From: Heterobilharzia americana | Taxonomy: Eukaryota > Platyhelminthes > Trematoda > Strigeidida > Schistosomatidae | Direction of reading: 5' to 3' | DNA: 64,000 nt | Assembly: GCA_944470555.2 (NCBI GenBank) | Contig: OX104134.1 | Coordinates: 15,479,248-15,543,247, forward strand | Part shown: piece after piece, positions 60,291-64,000 of the stretch | Layout: each line of letters begins with the position of its first letter | How positions within the stretch are numbered: the stretch's first letter is position 1 | The notes under the pieces: generated by a model | Database searches by the model: none | The model's input: only the letters and a program-made list of their open reading frames with translations | What the model was told of the DNA's origin: nothing | Translations under genes and position numbers: made by a program

Positions 60291-63200
60291 AGAATATATT
60301 CACTCCTTGACATCTTCTGATGCTTCAGTATTCGCACTAACCTTTATCTTCAGGTTCTTTACCCTCTCACACAGCCCTGTTTACTTTGATATCATTTTTT
60401 CTATCCACGTGTTCTTTGTGTCCTACTATGAAATGTGGCAACTTGCGCGGATGCACTTATGCACAAGGTTCTACGTTGACTTTGTCAGTCAGTATTTCAT
60501 TGAATACTTGAGTGACAACAGGTAGAAATATTAACTCTCTTGTCCTCCAGTATTACTAGGAGGACAGAAGAACCTACCACATAAACTTATTTAGTTGATG
60601 CTTGTGTTTCATGTAAATGTTTTAATGGAATCTTAGCAGGTTTGAAGTTATAGCCAAAATCGTACTCATATCTGTTTAGCCTAGCCTTATTAAGCGCACA
60701 TAACAAGTGAACTTCAAGGTTTTGAAATTTCTACAATAAGAAAGGAATATTATTCACTTAAAGAAAGGCATACAATAATATTTTGAACTAACAACTTCAC
60801 TTTAGGTAGTAAACATCGTCTTGGATTTGGCTAACTATTTTGCTTATTTAGATTCTACTCTCAAGATCAAACTAGGAATATCCGTTCATAAGTAAGCAGT
60901 ATGCCATCTGAGATGCTACAGTAGGTAGGGATTATACTGAAAGTTGGTGTATGTATAACAGAATGAAAGCTGTTTGCAAGTGTATCGCTATAGCCACAAG
61001 TTACAAGACAATGAAAGAGCGTAGCAAAGAATTTATCGGATGTTCAGCTATATACAATGCCAGATTTCAGTTACATTTTCACATGCTTATTGAAAATTTT
61101 TCAAGGCGAAAGCAAAACATTTTAAAAGTCTACATAATAGACCTAGATAAAAATATTTCAACATACGTGAAATTCCTATAATATTCCTTAAATGAACCGT
61201 GATCGAAAGGAAGTTGTTTATAATGATAACAGCGAATGTTTACAAGTCACGATGGAAACATATGACAGGAACAAGTAAGCAGTATTCATTTTCTTAGTGT
61301 ATTCACACTAATTGAAAAAAACTACTGTCGCTTGAAATTACCTGTTTCTTTCTTGTAATTGATATAATAAGGTTTCTAAATGCTTCACAGTACCGACGTC
61401 TACATGACTAATCATAATACTGTAACCAAACATTATGAACATGTTTTAGGATAAAACAAACACATGACATTGTCATCGGTCATTTGATAAATTTCATTGT
61501 AGTCATTGACCTACTACCGGATTTTCGAGGTAACTACAAGTCAACATTTGTGGTAAAAGAAAAAGAGGGAGACTTTAGAAAACGACGACAGTATACAGTT
61601 GTGTTAAACACCATTTGTTGATTGAATTTTATTTGTATAACAACATTCTAATGGTTTATTTTTTAAAAGTGAGTACTAGTTAATAAAGGAACTTAGGTTT
61701 AGCATGTTTCATGAATATTTTTGCGCTGATTAACACTTAGTGTAGAGCTAAAAGAATGTTGCATAGTTATAATTGTCAAATATCTACCCAGAAAGTGTTT
61801 GCATTCCTAGTTTTAAATTTCCTCCTAGAATTTGAAACCATATCTAGTTGAAGCATTTTAACGAGGCAAGTTCATGTCAAAGGTAGGTAACTGTAAATGT
61901 TTGTGGAAGTAAAGTTACTTTGAAACTGCCAACCACCAAGCTAGTAAGTGGTGTCTGACCAATCGATGTCATGTTTGAGCTGGGAATAAAGTCATAAAAG
62001 GGATTGAGATCCTTTCCCTTAGTTTATAGCATGACTTATTCAGATGATTAAGTGAAAATTAATATATATATATCTAATAATCCTTTTGTTGCTTTCGTAT
62101 TCCCAACTAAGATAACCTCAAATCTCCTCTTGGACTCATATATCAAACAAATATGAAGAACTTTAGTATGGTATCGTCAAAAAGGTTTCATAGCAATGTC
62201 AACTGGTCTGTCGACAAGGTAACTTCTGTTCTAGATTAAAGCAATTCATCAACTTCTACATAAAAAGTTAAAAAACACATTTAGAACAGACTTCAAGAAA
62301 TCTACAGATTTAAGACGTAAGTCATGTAATCATGTAGCCTAAAACATGTGATACTGTCACCTCGTTAGACCGCGTTAAGTTTAGTAATTTGAGCATTCTA
62401 TTACGACTTTCCATAACAGTTAAAATGAGTTCAAGGAAAATTAATTTGCGCGGTAATAAAAACGATGAATTACTTATTGACGAGGCATAACTTACAATCA
62501 ATCTTAATAGACCAATAAGTGAAGTACCATTGAAAAATGAAAGAACTCCATTAATTTATTCGACATGATGACAGATCTTGTGCCATCCTCATATACTGGC
62601 ATGTGAAAGACTTTCAGAGAATAATCACAGTATGTCACTGATCGATAGAAATATTCACAGTTGAATCTTGAGTTATTACACAAATAAAGATTACATCCGC
62701 ATATTAAATTGGTAAACATTTTACTTCTTTTTAAATGCCCTACTTTTACCTTAACACTGAAACAATTGTATCGAGTTCTGGATGTTATGCATGAATTCTT
62801 TGTAACCAATAAAATGAAGAGAATCCCAAGAATTCGGTAAGCTGAGAGTAATCAATACATACAAATGTTAGCCATCTCCAAGTCTTTGAACCACACTGAA
62901 GATAGTGATTAGAATGTCAGGTAGTATCAGCTTGCAGAACACATACCTTAAAATGCAGTTCAGTAGATAACTATAAGTTTGCTGATTCGATTAATAACGA
63001 CACTAAATGTATGAAGTCCTTTGATATTATCCAGCACTCAGAACAGAAGCAGGTGCAGTGTGTTCTGAATTCGATGATGTATGGTAGGAATAAGACAGTG
63101 GTGACTACATGCAATGCAGTACTAGGTGACACTTGTTCGAATTCCTTAAGTTTCATTAAATCCCTCAAATCTGCATGTTTGTCATATGCCTAGTTCAGGC

Positions 63201-64000
63201 AAGTTTTCAAGAGACTATTTATTAACATTCACAGATAAATTTACAACTTATTCTGTTTTAAGTGTTAAGTTATAAAATCTGTTATCAATTAATTCACCTC
63301 AAGTACATATCTGAAATAGATTGTGTTTGAAAAGTTATAAATTAAGGCGGTAGACTAGACTAGATCTGGTCTGTGGGTCACTAAATATAATGCACACAAC
63401 TAATCCATAAATATATTTCTTTGCTTTCAACTGAGATACGTCTTGTTTATTCTGTTGAATTAACCTGAACAATTTTTGTCTTGTTTAATTAACAATCATC
63501 AAAAGTTCATCGGTACTTTTTCATTGTTTATTGATCTACCATAGATGCTGATTACTGAAGACCTAGAATTTTGTTTTTCGGTAGTATTGTAAACCAACGC
63601 CTATGACCAAAATATTATGACTTTGTAATACTCTTTTTTTAAAAGGGTTTCTTCACAATGTTAAATCTTCACATAAACGTTTTCATACAATACACAAAAA
63701 TGTAATTATATACCCTAGTTCATTTACAATCTTCAAATACATATCTTTAAGATCAAATAAGCTGCTAAATAAATGTAGTTTCAAAAAGAAGACTATTTAG
63801 GTGATCGGTTATTCAGACGAAAATCTTGATTAATAAGAGATTCCTTTTGCACACCCACTAAAACAAGAAAATAACTGTTAGTTTTCTATAGTAATAGGAC
63901 AGCGAGTATGAAGACTAGGTATCCTGGACATTAATGCTTATATGTTGTACATATCTCTTGTAATTAAGTAATTGATGTCTCTTCATGGACAAAAATCCAA
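60291..64000. other. No gene recognised
   Basis: AT-rich sequence. Open frames on both strands are short, and none shows motifs, exon-like splice boundaries or similarity to elements elsewhere in the window. No navigator CH-domain exon was found here. Confidence 0.4.

Overview
The window looks like nuclear DNA of a blood fluke (Schistosoma; species not decided). The sequence is AT-rich, genes have short exons and long repeat-filled introns, and there are several tRNA-promoter repeats carrying hammerhead-ribozyme cores of the schistosome Sm-alpha type. RTE-type (SR2-like) and Penelope-like retroelement remains are also present. No bacterial genes, operons, rRNA or CRISPR arrays are visible.

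One host gene dominates. On the minus strand, from about 42 kb down to about 5.7 kb, a chain of exons with compatible splice phases encodes the middle of a neuron-navigator-like protein (NAV / UNC-53 / Sickie family). The order is: a very large Ser/Asn-rich exon (33368-35965), three closely spaced exons with two small introns (28000-29106), micro-exons of 50 and 33 nt, two short coiled-coil exons (21276-21350, 16037-16120), a third coil exon (14462-14612), a Ser/Gln-rich exon ending in a conserved Trp (11666-11874), a tentative exon (10327-10470) and a long coiled-coil exon (5724-5950). The N-terminal calponin-homology region and the C-terminal AAA ATPase region typical of the family were not found and would lie outside the window, to the right and left respectively. 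A 1.2-kb exon at 17443-18651 opens with its own ATG just after an in-frame stop. It ends in a phase-0 donor, so it looks like an alternative first exon feeding the coiled-coil part.

Introns and the right third of the window are occupied by mobile elements. Three tRNA-promoter repeat families carry hammerhead cores. Family A is Sm-alpha-like, with copies near 14.1, 15.7, 30.8, 31.1, 48.0 and 48.3 kb. Family B is foldback-ended, with copies near 4.7, 13.1, 22.1, 30.3, 37.9, 44.4, 45.1, 46.8, 47.0 and 50.2 kb. Family C is at 16.5 and 16.8 kb. The copy at 47896-48165 (minus) keeps every hammerhead core base and all three stems. The copy at 4681-4878 is a foldback element with an exact 12-bp target duplication.

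An RTE-clade non-LTR retrotransposon (50597-54336, minus) interrupts an older repeat with a 15-bp target-site duplication, and an uninterrupted relative of that target lies 1 kb away at 55440-55700. The copy is dead: frameshifts, a stop, a deletion, and YADE instead of YADD at the reverse-transcriptase active site. Smaller retroelement fragments, AT and TAC microsatellites, and inverted-repeat structures fill the rest. From 56 kb to the right end only a decayed RTE fragment is recognisable.
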